Origin: Pseudomonas sp. S30 | Lineage (GTDB): Bacteria; Pseudomonadota; Gammaproteobacteria; Pseudomonadales; Pseudomonadaceae | Assembly (NCBI RefSeq): GCF_016518545.1 | Contig: NZ_JACVTO010000012.1 | Span: 108,831-172,830, forward strand | DNA length: 64,000 bases | Direction of reading: 5' to 3' | Shown here: positions 28,794 to 38,613 of the stretch, in pieces | Layout of the letters: every line of letters begins with the position of its first letter | How positions within the stretch are numbered: position 1 is the stretch's first letter | Translations under genes and position numbers: made by a program | The notes under the pieces: generated by a model | Seen by the model: only the letters and a program-made list of their open reading frames with translations | Database searches by the model: none | What the model was told of the DNA's origin: nothing

Positions 28794-30311
28794 ATGACCA
28801 CGCCTTCCAGTACGTCTTCCGCCCGGCGCCCCGAGGATGAAAACCTCGGCATCGGCGCCAACTTGGCCTACGGGCTGCAGCATGTCCTGACCATGTACGG
28901 CGGCATCGTGGCCGTGCCGCTGATCCTGGGGCAGGCGGCCGGGCTGGCGCCGGCGGAGATCGGCCTGCTGATCGCCGCCTCGCTGTTCGCCGGCGGCCTG
29001 GCCACCTTGCTGCAGACCCTGGGCCTGCCCTTCTTCGGCTGCCGATTGCCATTGGTGCAAGGCGTGTCCTTCGCCGGCGTGGCGACCATGGGCGCGATCC
29101 TCGGCAGCCAGAACGGCGGCGGCATGCCCGCCGTGCTGGGCGCCGTGATGGCGGCATCGCTGATCGGGCTGTTGATCACCCCGGTGTTCTCGCGCATCAC
29201 CCGCTTCTTTCCCCCGCTGGTGACCGGCATCGTCATCACCACCATCGGCCTGACGCTGATGCCCGTGGCGGCACGCTGGGTGATGGGCGGCAACAGCGCA
29301 GCCGCCGACTTCGGCAGCACGGCCAACGTCGGCCTGGCCGCGCTGACCTTCGCCATCGTGCTGCTGCTGAGCAAGCTGGGCAGCGCGAGCATCTCGCGCC
29401 TGTCGATCCTCCTGGCGATGGTCGCCGGCACGCTGATCGCCTGGGCCCTGGGCATGGCAGACTTCAGCAAGGTCGGCGAGGGCCCGTTGCTGGCGTTCCC
29501 GACGCCCTTGCACTTCGGCCTGCCGACCTTCCACGTCGCCGCGATCCTGTCGATGCTGATCGTGATCATGGTGACGCTGGTGGAAACCTCGGCGGACATC
29601 CTCGCCGTGGGCGAGATCATCGGCACCAAGGTCGACTCACGGCGCCTGGGCGATGGCCTGCGCGCCGACATGGCCTCGAGCATCCTGGCGCCGATCTTCG
29701 GCTCCTTCACCCAGAGCGCGTTCGCCCAGAACGTCGGTCTGGTGGCGGTGACCGGGGTCAAGAGCCGTTTCGTGGTGGCCACCGGCGGGCTGATCCTGGT
29801 GGTGCTGGGCCTGCTGCCGATCATGGGCCGGGTGATCGCCGCGGTGCCCACCCCGGTACTGGGCGGTGCCGGGATCGTGCTGTTCGGCACGGTGGCGGCC
29901 AGCGGTATCCGCACCCTGTCCAAGGTCAACTACAGCAACAACGTCAACCTGATCATCGTCGCCGCGTCGCTGGGTTTCGGCATGATCCCGATCGCGGCAC
30001 CGACCTTCTACCACCAGTTCCCCGGCTGGTTCGAGACCATCTTCCACTCCGGGATCAGCTCGGCCGCGATCATGGCCATCGTGCTGAACCTCATCTTCAA
30101 CCACCTCAAGCTCGGCAACTCGGACCAGCAGTCGGTGTTCGCGGCCGGCTACGAGCGCACCATCCACTACTCGGACATCTCGGTGCTGCGCGATGGCGAC
30201 TACTTCAAGGACGGCAAGCTGTTCGATGCCGAAGGGCACGAGGTGCCGGTGCAGGAGGATGCGCAACCCGGGGTGCGGAGCAGGCGCCGCAAAGCGGTGG
30301 CGGAGCATTGA
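28794..30311 (+). CDS. NCS2-family purine (urate/xanthine) permease
   Basis: 505 residues, about 14 membrane segments. It begins with a soluble 25-residue tail and then GANLAYGLQHVLTMYGGIVA, the family entry helix with its conserved His. The NCS2 signature is VETSADILAVGEI near residue 263, followed by SFTQSAFAQNVGLVAVTGVK near 302, which carries the conserved substrate-site Q/N. The xanthine/urate branch (UacT, XanQ) usually has QSAFAQNVG, so a purine is more likely than uracil. The C-terminal 60 residues are charged and cytoplasmic. A palindromic operator lies upstream. Confidence 0.88.
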   Translation: MTTPSSTSSARRPEDENLGIGANLAYGLQHVLTMYGGIVAVPLILGQAAGLAPAEIGLLIAASLFAGGLATLLQTLGLPFFGCRLPLVQGVSFAGVATMGAILGSQNGGGMPAVLGAVMAASLIGLLITPVFSRITRFFPPLVTGIVITTIGLTLMPVAARWVMGGNSAAADFGSTANVGLAALTFAIVLLLSKLGSASISRLSILLAMVAGTLIAWALGMADFSKVGEGPLLAFPTPLHFGLPTFHVAAILSMLIVIMVTLVETSADILAVGEIIGTKVDSRRLGDGLRADMASSILAPIFGSFTQSAFAQNVGLVAVTGVKSRFVVATGGLILVVLGLLPIMGRVIAAVPTPVLGGAGIVLFGTVAASGIRTLSKVNYSNNVNLIIVAASLGFGMIPIAAPTFYHQFPGWFETIFHSGISSAAIMAIVLNLIFNHLKLGNSDQQSVFAAGYERTIHYSDISVLRDGDYFKDGKLFDAEGHEVPVQEDAQPGVRSRRRKAVAEH

Positions 30312-30378
30312 GGGCGGCCCGGCACGGCGCCGCCCTGGCCGATGATCGCGGGTACGGGCAGCGCCGAGCCGGCCTGGG

Positions 30379-31707
30379 TCATCCGCGCCCGGCGAAATAC
30401 CGGTTCAAGCCCTCGACGTCGGCCGCCTCCAGCACCCCGGCCAGGTAGCGCAACTGCACCCAGGCGCGCAGGTAGTCGTAGCGCGCCTGGGCCAGGTCGC
30501 GACGGGCGCCGAACAGTTGCTGTTCGGCATCCAGCACATCCAGGTTGACCCGCTCGCCGCCCTGCACGCTGCGCCGGGTGGCGTCGACCAGGGCGCTGGC
30601 AGCCTTCACCGCCAGGTCGTAGGCGCGAATCTTCGCCGCGCCGCTGGCGCACAGGTTGAACTGCCGGCGCACCTGGTTGAGCGTGTCGCTGACCTGCGCA
30701 TCGACCTGGTACTGCAACTGGTCGCGCTCGGCCCGGGCCTGGCGCACCCGCGCCGACACCCCGCCACCGGCGTACAACGGCACGCTCAGTTGCAGGCCGA
30801 CGCTGTCGGTGTCGTAGCGCTGGTTGTAGGTGCTTTCGGAACTGGAACTGGAAATGCCCTTGCTGACATAGGCGCTCAGGCTCGGCAGGTGCCCGGCGCG
30901 CTGGCGCTCGATGCCCTGCTCGGCCACGTCCAGGGCGTGACGCTGACTGGCCAGCTCGGCGTTGCGCGCCATGGCGAGGTCGCGCCAGGGCTCGAAGCGC
31001 GCCGGCGACAGCGGCTGCACGCGGAACTGGCCACGCAACGGCGCCAGGTCCTGGGCCATGACCGGCTCACCGGTGATGGCTTGAAGACTGCGCAAGGCGG
31101 CATCGAGGTTGTCTGCCGCTTCGATCTCCTGGGCCTGGGCCAGCTCCAGGCGCGCGCGGGTTTCCAGCGCATCGGTACGGGTGCCTTCGCCGCCCTCGAT
31201 CAGGCGCTCGTTGAGCTGCAGCTGCTCGGCGTAGGTGCGCCGCTGGGCCTGCGCCAGGCCGATCTGCTCGCTGGTGAACAGCGCCTCGCTGTAGGCGCCG
31301 AACACCCGCACCACCAGCTCCTGACCGCGCCCGCGCAGGCGTTCGTCGGCCAGTGCCGCCTGGGCCACGCCGCGCCGGTAGTCGGCCCACAGGCCATAGT
31401 CGAACAGCGGCTGCTGCAGGGTCAGCGTCGAGGTGTAGCTGCGGTAGTCGCGCTGGGTGGTGACGTCGCCGAACTGCCCATGCTGGGTCACCTCGGAGTC
31501 GTTGCGAGCCCGGTTGTAACGGTACGACAGGTTCGGCAGCAGCCCGGCGCGGCCGATGGCCAGGTGCTCGATGCCGGCGTCACGCTCGGCAAGCGCGGCG
31601 TGCAGGGTCGGGTCGTTGCGCAAGGCCAGGGCGTAGGCATCGCTCAGGTCCAGCGCGGCCGCCGGCAGGCTCAGGCCGGCCAGCATCAGGCACAGCAGCA
31701 GACGCAT
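30379..31707 (-). CDS. hasF: TolC-family outer-membrane protein of the Has type I secretion system
   Basis: 442 residues with a signal peptide (MRLLLCLMLAGLSLPAAALD) and the TolC start LSDAYALALRNDPTLHAALA. Long amphipathic helices repeat in two halves (LPNLSYRYNRARND near 60, LPSLSAYVSKGISSS near 270), as in AprF/HasF. It would form the trimeric exit channel joined to HasE and HasD for secretion of HasA. It begins three bases after the hasE stop, with a GAGGAG ribosome site, so it is the last gene of the has operon. Confidence 0.9.
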   Translation of the reverse strand: MRLLLCLMLAGLSLPAAALDLSDAYALALRNDPTLHAALAERDAGIEHLAIGRAGLLPNLSYRYNRARNDSEVTQHGQFGDVTTQRDYRSYTSTLTLQQPLFDYGLWADYRRGVAQAALADERLRGRGQELVVRVFGAYSEALFTSEQIGLAQAQRRTYAEQLQLNERLIEGGEGTRTDALETRARLELAQAQEIEAADNLDAALRSLQAITGEPVMAQDLAPLRGQFRVQPLSPARFEPWRDLAMARNAELASQRHALDVAEQGIERQRAGHLPSLSAYVSKGISSSSSESTYNQRYDTDSVGLQLSVPLYAGGGVSARVRQARAERDQLQYQVDAQVSDTLNQVRRQFNLCASGAAKIRAYDLAVKAASALVDATRRSVQGGERVNLDVLDAEQQLFGARRDLAQARYDYLRAWVQLRYLAGVLEAADVEGLNRYFAGRG

Positions 31708-31710
31708 CGC

Positions 31711-33057
31711 TCACTCCTCGCTCAGGGCCAGGTGCACCCGGTCGGCCAGCGGCTTGAACAGGTAGTTGAGCAGCGAGCGCTCGCCACTGCGCACGAACGC
31801 CTCCACTGGCATGCCCGGACGGATATCCAGGCTCGACAGTTGCCGGGCGCCCTCGTCGCTGACCTTGATGCGCACCTGGTAGTACGGCTGCTGGGTCTTG
31901 TCGTCGAGCAGGCGGTCGGCCGAGACCAGGCTCACCTCGCCCGCCACCCGCGGCGTGGTGCTCTGGTTGAAGGCGACGAACAACAGCTCCACCGGCAGTC
32001 CCGGGCGTAGCCGGTCGATCAGCTCGACGGGCGCGCGGGCATCGACCAGCAATGGCGCATCGTCCGGGACGATCTCCATCAGTGGCTGACCGCGGGCGAT
32101 CACCCCGCCCTCTGTGAACACGCTCAAACCCACCACCGTGCCGGCCACCGGAGCGCGTACCTGGGTATGGGCCAGCTCGAACTCGGCACTGCGCAGGCGG
32201 TTGCCCAGCTCTTCGGCGTTGGCCTGGGCCTCGCCCAGTTGCTGACGCACCTCGTTCTGAAACTCCTGACGACGCTGGCTGGCGCGCAGCGTGAGTTCCT
32301 GCACCTGGCGCCGGGTGCGGCCGATGTTGCCCTGGTCTTCGGCCACCGCACCGTCGATCTGCGCGAGCAGGCGCTCGCTGTCGAGCAGGCGGTTGCGCGG
32401 GATATAGCCATCCCGGGCAAGGCCGCGCAGGCCGCGCAGTTGTTCCTGCAGGGCCTGGCGCTGGGCCTGCTTGCCGAGCAGCGAGCCTTGCAGGCCGCTC
32501 AGCGACGCCTGCGCGCCGGCCACGCTTTCGCTCAGCCCGGCCAGTTCGAGGGTCAGGGCCTGGGCGCGACTGGCGCGCAGTTGCCGCTGGGTTTCCAGGG
32601 CCGAGGCGATCCAGGGCGTGGCCGCTTCGGCGAGCAGGTCCGGGTCGAAGGTCACGCTGGCTGCGCCGTCGCGCTCGGCCAGCAGCCGCGCCGCCGTGGC
32701 CCGGGCATTGACGTACTGCACGCGCAGCGAGCCCTGCTGGGCCTGGGCCTGGGTGGGATCGAGGCCGATCAGCACCTGCCCGGCCTGCACCCGATCGCCG
32801 TCGCGCACGTTCAACCGCTCGATCACGCCGCCGGTAGGATGCTGGACGGCCTGCCGGCTGCCAGCCACCACCACGTTGCCACTGACGGGCACGCCTTTGT
32901 CCAGCGGCGCCAGCGCGGCCCACAGCACGAAGCCGCCGAAGCCGATCAGCACCAGCCAGCGGCCGACCCTGGCCGGGCCGCGTGCATCGTCGCGCAGGGG
33001 CACGACCTTGTCGGCCGGGGCAGTGGGTTCGGGGTCGAACAACGGATGCACACTCAT
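31711..33057 (-). CDS. hasE: Type I secretion membrane-fusion protein (HlyD family)
   Basis: 448 residues from ATG 33057. One membrane helix (VGRWLVLIGFGGFVLWAALA) sits near residue 40 after a cytoplasmic N-terminus. A lipoyl-like half (GNVVVAGSRQAVQHPTGGVI near 70) is followed by a long coiled coil (~100-290) and the second half (VRAPVAGTVVGLSVFTEGGV near 290), with the HlyD C-terminus PGMPVEAFVRSGERSLLNYL. It links HasD in the inner membrane to HasF. Its start overlaps the end of hasD by a few bases' spacing, so translation is coupled. Confidence 0.92.
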   Translation of the reverse strand: MSVHPLFDPEPTAPADKVVPLRDDARGPARVGRWLVLIGFGGFVLWAALAPLDKGVPVSGNVVVAGSRQAVQHPTGGVIERLNVRDGDRVQAGQVLIGLDPTQAQAQQGSLRVQYVNARATAARLLAERDGAASVTFDPDLLAEAATPWIASALETQRQLRASRAQALTLELAGLSESVAGAQASLSGLQGSLLGKQAQRQALQEQLRGLRGLARDGYIPRNRLLDSERLLAQIDGAVAEDQGNIGRTRRQVQELTLRASQRRQEFQNEVRQQLGEAQANAEELGNRLRSAEFELAHTQVRAPVAGTVVGLSVFTEGGVIARGQPLMEIVPDDAPLLVDARAPVELIDRLRPGLPVELLFVAFNQSTTPRVAGEVSLVSADRLLDDKTQQPYYQVRIKVSDEGARQLSSLDIRPGMPVEAFVRSGERSLLNYLFKPLADRVHLALSEE

Positions 33058-33058
33058 G

Positions 33059-34822
33059 TCAGGATCTCTGCCCACTCTGGTTGAAGCTGTAGGTCACCCC
33101 CGTGCGGGCCGGGGTGGGCGCTGCCACCGGCGTGGCGGCCGGCTTGGCCGCCGCCTGCAACACCCGCGCGGTGGGGCCGAACTGCTGCACCTGGCCGCCG
33201 TGCAGCACCAGCAACTGGTCCAGCCCCAACAGCAGGCTGGACTTGTGGCTGATCATCACCAAGGTGCGCCCGTGCGCCTTCAGCGCCGCCAGCGCCGCGA
33301 GCAGCGCCCGTTCACCCGCCTCGTCGAGGTTGGCGTTCGGCTCGTCGAGCACCACCAGCGCCGGCAGGCGGTACAGGGCACGGGCCAGGCCGATGCGCTG
33401 GCGCTGGCCACCGGACAGCCCGGCACCGCCGTCGCCCAGTCGAGTGTCGTAGCCTTGGGGCAGTTGCAGGATCAGCTCGTGCACCCCGGCCAGTTGCGCG
33501 GCCGCCACCACGGCATCGGCGTCCACCGGCCCGAGTCGGGCGATGTTCTCGGCGATGCTGCCGGCGAACAGCTGCACGTCCTGGGGCAGGTAGCCGACAT
33601 GCGCGCCGAGGGCCTGGCGATCCCACTGCGCCAACGCCGCGCCGTCCAGGCAGACCTTGCCCGACACCGGGCTCGCAGCGCCCACCAGCAGCCGCGCCAG
33701 GGTCGACTTGCCTGAACCGGACGTGCCGATCAGCCCTAGCGACTGCCCGGCCGCCAGCGCGAAGGTCACGCCGTTCAGGCACAGCCGCTGACCGCCCGGC
33801 ACCGTGGCGCTCAACTGCTCGACCCGCAGTTGCCCGCGAGGCGCCGGCAGCGGCATGGCACTGGGCAACGCTGGATAGCGGCGCAGCAGCAGGCCCAGGC
33901 GTTCGGCACTCTGGCGCGCCGCACCCCATTGGCGCCATACCGCGATCAACTGGTCGATGGGCGCCAGCACCCGCGCCATGAGGATGGACCCAGCGATCAT
34001 CATGCCCGGGCTGATCAACTGCTCCAGCGCCAGCCAGGCGCCCAGTCCCAGCACCAGTGACTGCAAGGCCAGGCGCACGCTCTTGGACACCGCAGTGATC
34101 GCCGCGCTGCGCTCGCTGCCCAGGTTCTGCCGGGCCAGAAAACCATGGTGCAGCCGGCTCCAGCGTTCGCGCACCGCGTCGAGCATGCCCATGGCGGCGA
34201 CCGCCTCGGCGTTGCCCAGATGCCCCGCCGCCTGCTGCTGAGCCTGCTGCGACAGGCGCCCGGCCTCGACGAACACGCCCTGGGTCAAGCGCTCGTTGAG
34301 CCAGGCCAACGCCGCCAGCAACAGCGCGCCCACCACCGCCAGCAACCCCAGCCAGGGGCTGAACAGGAAGATCACCAGCAGGTACAGCGGGAACCAGGGG
34401 GCATCGAAGAAAGCGAACAGGGCCTGGCCGGTGGCGAACTGGCGCAGCTGCGTGAGATCACCCAGCGCCTGCTGCGCGCTGCCCTTGTGGCCGTCGAGGC
34501 TGGCCTGGAAGGCGGCTTCGAAGATGCGCGGGTTCAAGTGCAGGTCCATGCGCGTGCCCAGGCGAATCACCACCAGGCTGCGCAACCATTCCAGCACGCC
34601 AAGAAAGGCGAACAGGCCCAGCACCATGAGGCTGAGCATCAGCAGGGTCATCTCGTTGCCCGACGACAGCACCCGGTCGTAGACCTGCAACATGTACAGC
34701 GCCGGCGCCAGCATCAGCACATTGGCCACGGCGGTGAACAGGGCGACGTTGCCCAGCCCGCCACGGCAGGCCTTGAGCGTCTGCCACAGTTCAGCGGCGG
34801 CAGCGGTGCGGGGAATACTCAT
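33059..34822 (-). CDS. hasD: Type I secretion ABC transporter (PrtD/HasD family)
   Basis: 587 residues. The N-terminal exporter domain has about six membrane segments (residues 20-300). The ATPase domain has Walker [16 protein letters not shown] near 366, signature [15 protein letters not shown] near 470, Walker [12 protein letters not shown] and the H-loop ISHKSS. There is no N-terminal C39 peptidase, as expected for exporters of substrates with an uncleaved C-terminal signal such as HasA. The neighbours hasA, hasE and hasF support this substrate. A stable hairpin lies between hasA and hasD. Confidence 0.94.
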   Translation of the reverse strand: MSIPRTAAAAELWQTLKACRGGLGNVALFTAVANVLMLAPALYMLQVYDRVLSSGNEMTLLMLSLMVLGLFAFLGVLEWLRSLVVIRLGTRMDLHLNPRIFEAAFQASLDGHKGSAQQALGDLTQLRQFATGQALFAFFDAPWFPLYLLVIFLFSPWLGLLAVVGALLLAALAWLNERLTQGVFVEAGRLSQQAQQQAAGHLGNAEAVAAMGMLDAVRERWSRLHHGFLARQNLGSERSAAITAVSKSVRLALQSLVLGLGAWLALEQLISPGMMIAGSILMARVLAPIDQLIAVWRQWGAARQSAERLGLLLRRYPALPSAMPLPAPRGQLRVEQLSATVPGGQRLCLNGVTFALAAGQSLGLIGTSGSGKSTLARLLVGAASPVSGKVCLDGAALAQWDRQALGAHVGYLPQDVQLFAGSIAENIARLGPVDADAVVAAAQLAGVHELILQLPQGYDTRLGDGGAGLSGGQRQRIGLARALYRLPALVVLDEPNANLDEAGERALLAALAALKAHGRTLVMISHKSSLLLGLDQLLVLHGGQVQQFGPTARVLQAAAKPAATPVAAPTPARTGVTYSFNQSGQRS

Positions 34823-34937
34823 CGATGACCTCGAAGGACGAGGCGGCGCGCCATTGACCTGGCCTTCGCCACCTCGCAGAATTTCGCGGCGCCCTGGCCT
34901 GGGCCCGACAAGACACGGGCCAGGGCGTGTGCAACGG

Positions 34938-34974
34938 GGCCAATGACAGAGCGATCTGCCATTGGCCTTTTTTC
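34938..34974 (-). terminator. Attenuator or mRNA-stabilising hairpin between hasA and hasD
   Basis: Thirteen-base arms (34938-34950 and 34955-34967) with a four-base loop. In minus-strand RNA all pairs form (one is G-U). In plus-strand RNA that pair becomes an A-C mismatch, which supports the minus strand as the functional one. The T run (34968-34973) is on the plus strand, giving an A run before the hairpin in the has transcript. It starts 23 bases below the hasA stop. It may favour high hasA expression over the exporter genes. Confidence 0.65.
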
Positions 34975-34996
34975 AGGCTGCCACTCAGGCCGGGCC

Positions 34997-35614
34997 TCAG
35001 GCCGCCAGGGCCAGATCTTCCGGCAGCGCCTGCACACCCACCGCTTCGGCCGCGGCCACGCTCGAGGCACCGCCACCCAGTGCTGCGGCGATGGCATCGA
35101 AGGTGCTGTCGGTGGACACGCCGTAGCTGGCCAGCAGGTTGTCCAGTACCCCTTCCAGGGCCGAGGTGTTGCCCTGCATCAGGCCGTAGATCACGCCCTG
35201 CACCTCATTGCCGGCACGCCCGGCGCCCAGCGCGGCGTCCAGGTCCAGGCCGTTGAAGCTGACCACGTAGTTGCTCAGGCTGAAGTCGCTGCCGCTGCCG
35301 CCGCCGAGCACTTCGCCCAGGCTGACGTTGTCCAGCGAACCCCACAGGTAGTGGTTCAGGTTGTCGCCCGGTGCCTTGGACGGGTCGAACACGTAGTGCA
35401 GGCCATTGGCGGTGTCGGAATCGGCGATGAAGGCGTAGTCCGAGCCACTGGCGCCGTGGGTGGCGTACTGGTCACCGTCGAAGGTGCCGTTGCTGAAGCC
35501 GCCGGTGTTGCTGTAGCCATGGCCGGCGGTGACGAAACCTGCGCCCCAGAAGGCCAGGTAGTCGTCGACGGTGGCGCTGCCGAAGGCTGGATCGTAGGTG
35601 ACGGAAATAGTCAT
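34997..35614 (-). CDS. hasA: Haemophore HasA
   Basis: Secreted haem-scavenging protein of 205 residues without an N-terminal signal. It starts MTISVTYDPAFGSATVDDYL. The axial His is at position 32 (GFVTAGHGYS), exactly as in HasA of Serratia and P. aeruginosa. The Tyr ligand is probably Y74 in NGLHYVFDPSK. The His that assists this Tyr eight residues later in HasAp appears here as H88, 14 residues later, so the loop is about six residues longer. The C-terminal secretion signal ends ALPEDLALAA, as in HasAp. GAGGAA precedes the ATG. Confidence 0.93.
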   Translation of the reverse strand: MTISVTYDPAFGSATVDDYLAFWGAGFVTAGHGYSNTGGFSNGTFDGDQYATHGASGSDYAFIADSDTANGLHYVFDPSKAPGDNLNHYLWGSLDNVSLGEVLGGGSGSDFSLSNYVVSFNGLDLDAALGAGRAGNEVQGVIYGLMQGNTSALEGVLDNLLASYGVSTDSTFDAIAAALGGGASSVAAAEAVGVQALPEDLALAA

Positions 35615-35692
35615 GACGGTTCCTCTGTGCTGCGTGGTTAAGACGAAGGCCAGCGGCCTTCGCGTCGCCCGAAATGGGCAAACCCAGGTGGT

Positions 35693-38443
35693 TCAGAATC
35701 GGTATTCGAGCATCCCGCTCAAGGTGCGGCCGCGGGCCAGGGACAGGTTGTTGACGTCGCCCATGGCGACGAAATAGGCCTCGTCGGTGGCGTTCTCCAG
35801 AGACAGGCCGAGGTTCAGGCTGGGCGTCATCCAGTAGCTGGCATACAGGTCGTAGACGGTGTACTTGGGCCACATGGCCTGGTCGATCTGGCTGTAGCCG
35901 TGGGTGTCGAGGTTCTTGCCGTTGCCCTCGCTGTAGCGCACGCGCATGCCCACATCCAGGGTGCGCTGGAGAAAACGCATGCCCAGGGTCAGCGAGCCTC
36001 GGTCGGCCGGCATGTAGGAGGCGTTGCCCATGATGTCGCCGCAGCTCACGCGGTTGTTTTCCGTGGCGTTGGCCTCGGCCCGCGAGACCCGTACCGGCAG
36101 CATGATGACGCGGCTGCCGACCTGCACCGGCCGCAGCACGGTGCCGGCGCTGACCAGTTGCTGGGCGCCGCCGAGGTAGAACTGGTTGGAGCAGAAGTCG
36201 TTGCTGCCGATCATGTGGGTGTAGCTGAGCTGGCCATAGTAGTCGCCGGCGTCGTAGTCGAGGCTGTACTCCAGGCCACGAAAACGCGTGGTCTCCAGGT
36301 TGTTCTGATAGGCCGAACGGCCCAGGGCGATGCCCGAGACGCTGGAGCCGGGCAGGCTGGCGTTGGTGTCGAGGAACGAGAAGTTGTCGATGCGCGTGTC
36401 GAAGTAGGCCACCTTGGCGGCGAAGCGGTCGCCGTCGCGCAGCAGCGACTCCTTGAAGATGTTCACGCCCAGTTCCCAGTTGTGCGACTGCTCGGGTTGC
36501 AGGAACGGGTTGGGGTAGACCATCTCGTTGCCGCCGCCATGGGGCCGGCCGCTCATGAACGCCTCGGTCACGGCCGGTGGTCGCCAGCCGCGGCCCCAGC
36601 GGGTATACAGTTGCAGCCAGTCCGGCCCGGGTTTGACGGCGATACCGAAGGTCGGCGAGAACCGCCCCTCTTCGCGGTCCTCGTCGAACAGCAGTTCGGT
36701 GCGCTGGCGGCGCAGGTTGGTCTCGGTAATCCCCTCGGGATACTGCCAGGTGGTGACGCCGGTCTTGCCGGTCAGGCGGTAGCGGTCGTAGCGCAGGCCG
36801 GCGTCGAGGGTCAGCCAGCCATCGTGCTCGTAGCTGAGGTTGCCGAACAGGCTGGCCATCACCCGCTTGCCCTTGGGGTTGGCGCCCTGCACGTAGGGCA
36901 GCGACTCGGTCTCGTTGACCGCGGCGATGCGCTCGGTGCTGGGGCGGAAGCTGTCCTGGAAGGCCTCGCTGCCATAGTTGAAGGTCAGGCTGTCGGCCTT
37001 GAACAGTTGCCAGCGCGAGGTGTTCTGCACCTGCAAGCCCCAGGTGTCGGTCTGGTAGCGGTCCGAGTAGCCTTCGACCCGGTTGCCGCTGTTGGCCGAG
37101 GCGGCGTTGTCGGCGTTCCAGCGGTCCTGGCGGGTGGTGACGTAATACAGCTTGGCCTTGAAGTCGACCAGGTCGTTGGGGTTGAGGCTGTAGTCCACGG
37201 CCGCGTTCTTGGCATTGATGTCGTTGGTGCCGGTGACGCGGTAGTAGTAGTCGTGGCTGCCGCTGTCCTTGACGGTCCAGGCGTCCTTGCTGTCGGTGTC
37301 GGTCTCGAAGTAGCTGAACTGCAGGCGCTGGGTGTCGGGCAGGTTCAGGCCGAGCTTGAAGATCTGCGAGCGGGTGACGCTGTCCATCGCGCCCACTTCG
37401 CCATTGAGCCAACTCTTCCAGGCCTGGCGGTCTTCGAGCTTGCCGCGCATCTGCGTGCCGAGGTTGCCGGCGTGCTGGGTGCCGCTGCGGTAGTCGCCGA
37501 AATGCCGTTCGCTGTGGCCGACCAGGATATCGCCCACTTCATTGCCGGCGGCGAACAGGGCGCTGCCGTTGAAGTAGGTGCCGTTGCCCAGCTCGCCAAT
37601 GCCGTGGCCTGCACGCAGCCGACCGCCGATCTGTTTGTCCGGTCCCAGCAGGTCGCGGGCGTCCACGGTATTGAAACTGGCGATGCCGCCGATCACCCCG
37701 GCGCCGCCCATGGCCGCCGAGGTGCCCTTGTCGATCTCCACGCCCTGGATGAATTCCGGGTCGATGAACATCACCCCGTTGCGTTGCTGATGGCCGTTGA
37801 CGCTGAAGTTCTGGCGCATGCCATCGATGTTCATGTTGACCCGGCCATAGTCCTGCACGCCGCGGATGTTCACCGACAGGCCAGGATCGCGCTGGTTGAC
37901 GGCGGTGTACACGCCGGCGGTCTGCTCCAGCAGGTCGGCGGCGTGGCGTGGCGGGCGCTGGTCGATCTGCTCGCGGGTGATGACGCTCACCGAGCGCGGC
38001 GTCATGTACACCCAGTCGCCTTCGCGGGTGGATTCCACGTGGGTGGCGCCCAGCTCCAGGGCCCGGTCGCCGGCCTCCACCCGCTCCAGCCCCACCTGCC
38101 CGGCGCTGCTGAAGCGGTAGCGCACCGGAGTGCCTTGCAGCAGCTGGCGCAGACCCTCCTCGGCGCCATGGCTGCCGTGCAGCCCGACGCTGCTCAACCC
38201 GGCCAGGGTGCGGCTGTCGAAGAACACCTGCACACCGGATTGCTCGGCGTAGGCGAGCACGGCGCGGTCCAGCGGCTGGGCTGCGATGTCGAAGGCGATG
38301 AGCTGGTCCTTGGTACTGGTGGCGCTGGGCGCGGCCTGCACCTGGCCGATCCCCATCGGCAAGGCACAGGTGCCCAGGGCCAGGCTGCTGGCCAGGGCGA
38401 GGCGACCGATCGGTCGCAAGGTGAAGTGTCGTGGCGTGGTCAC
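35693..38443 (-). CDS. hasR: TonB-dependent haemophore/haem receptor HasR
   Basis: 916 residues. A signal peptide (to about residue 38) is followed by an STN signalling domain (residues 45-120, LIAFDIAAQPLDRAVLAYAE), which passes the signal to the anti-sigma factor HasS. The plug domain (near 150-270, SVNIRGVQDYGRVNMNIDGM) precedes a 22-strand barrel ending in the C-terminal LEYRF. Haem-receptor FRAP/NPNL-like elements are present as GRGWRPPAVTEAFMSG and YPNPFLQPEQSHNWELG with a His between (GRPHGG). The start is GTG. A Fur-box-like site lies 31 bases upstream. hasA follows 78 bases downstream. Confidence 0.93.
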   Translation of the reverse strand: MTTPRHFTLRPIGRLALASSLALGTCALPMGIGQVQAAPSATSTKDQLIAFDIAAQPLDRAVLAYAEQSGVQVFFDSRTLAGLSSVGLHGSHGAEEGLRQLLQGTPVRYRFSSAGQVGLERVEAGDRALELGATHVESTREGDWVYMTPRSVSVITREQIDQRPPRHAADLLEQTAGVYTAVNQRDPGLSVNIRGVQDYGRVNMNIDGMRQNFSVNGHQQRNGVMFIDPEFIQGVEIDKGTSAAMGGAGVIGGIASFNTVDARDLLGPDKQIGGRLRAGHGIGELGNGTYFNGSALFAAGNEVGDILVGHSERHFGDYRSGTQHAGNLGTQMRGKLEDRQAWKSWLNGEVGAMDSVTRSQIFKLGLNLPDTQRLQFSYFETDTDSKDAWTVKDSGSHDYYYRVTGTNDINAKNAAVDYSLNPNDLVDFKAKLYYVTTRQDRWNADNAASANSGNRVEGYSDRYQTDTWGLQVQNTSRWQLFKADSLTFNYGSEAFQDSFRPSTERIAAVNETESLPYVQGANPKGKRVMASLFGNLSYEHDGWLTLDAGLRYDRYRLTGKTGVTTWQYPEGITETNLRRQRTELLFDEDREEGRFSPTFGIAVKPGPDWLQLYTRWGRGWRPPAVTEAFMSGRPHGGGNEMVYPNPFLQPEQSHNWELGVNIFKESLLRDGDRFAAKVAYFDTRIDNFSFLDTNASLPGSSVSGIALGRSAYQNNLETTRFRGLEYSLDYDAGDYYGQLSYTHMIGSNDFCSNQFYLGGAQQLVSAGTVLRPVQVGSRVIMLPVRVSRAEANATENNRVSCGDIMGNASYMPADRGSLTLGMRFLQRTLDVGMRVRYSEGNGKNLDTHGYSQIDQAMWPKYTVYDLYASYWMTPSLNLGLSLENATDEAYFVAMGDVNNLSLARGRTLSGMLEYRF

Positions 38444-38473
38444 TGAGAAGGCTCGTCTGTCGTTGGCGATTTC

Positions 38474-38492
38474 TAGTAATGAAAATCAATCT
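38474..38492 (-). promoter_or_regulatory. Fur-box-like site upstream of hasR
   Basis: AGTAATGAAAATCAATCTC agrees with the 19-bp Fur consensus at 14 positions by my count. It lies 31 bases before the GTG of hasR, so iron would repress hasRADEF directly as well as through HasI. Confidence 0.6.
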
Positions 38493-38613
38493 CAACAATC
38501 AGACGTGCAGGTGTGGGAGAGTCAGTAACGAAAAATGAAAAAAGATTTAAGAGCTGTGTGAAGGTCGCGATTTGCCAGTGTCCATGCCGCAAAGGCCAAC
38601 CGCCGCCCCCACC

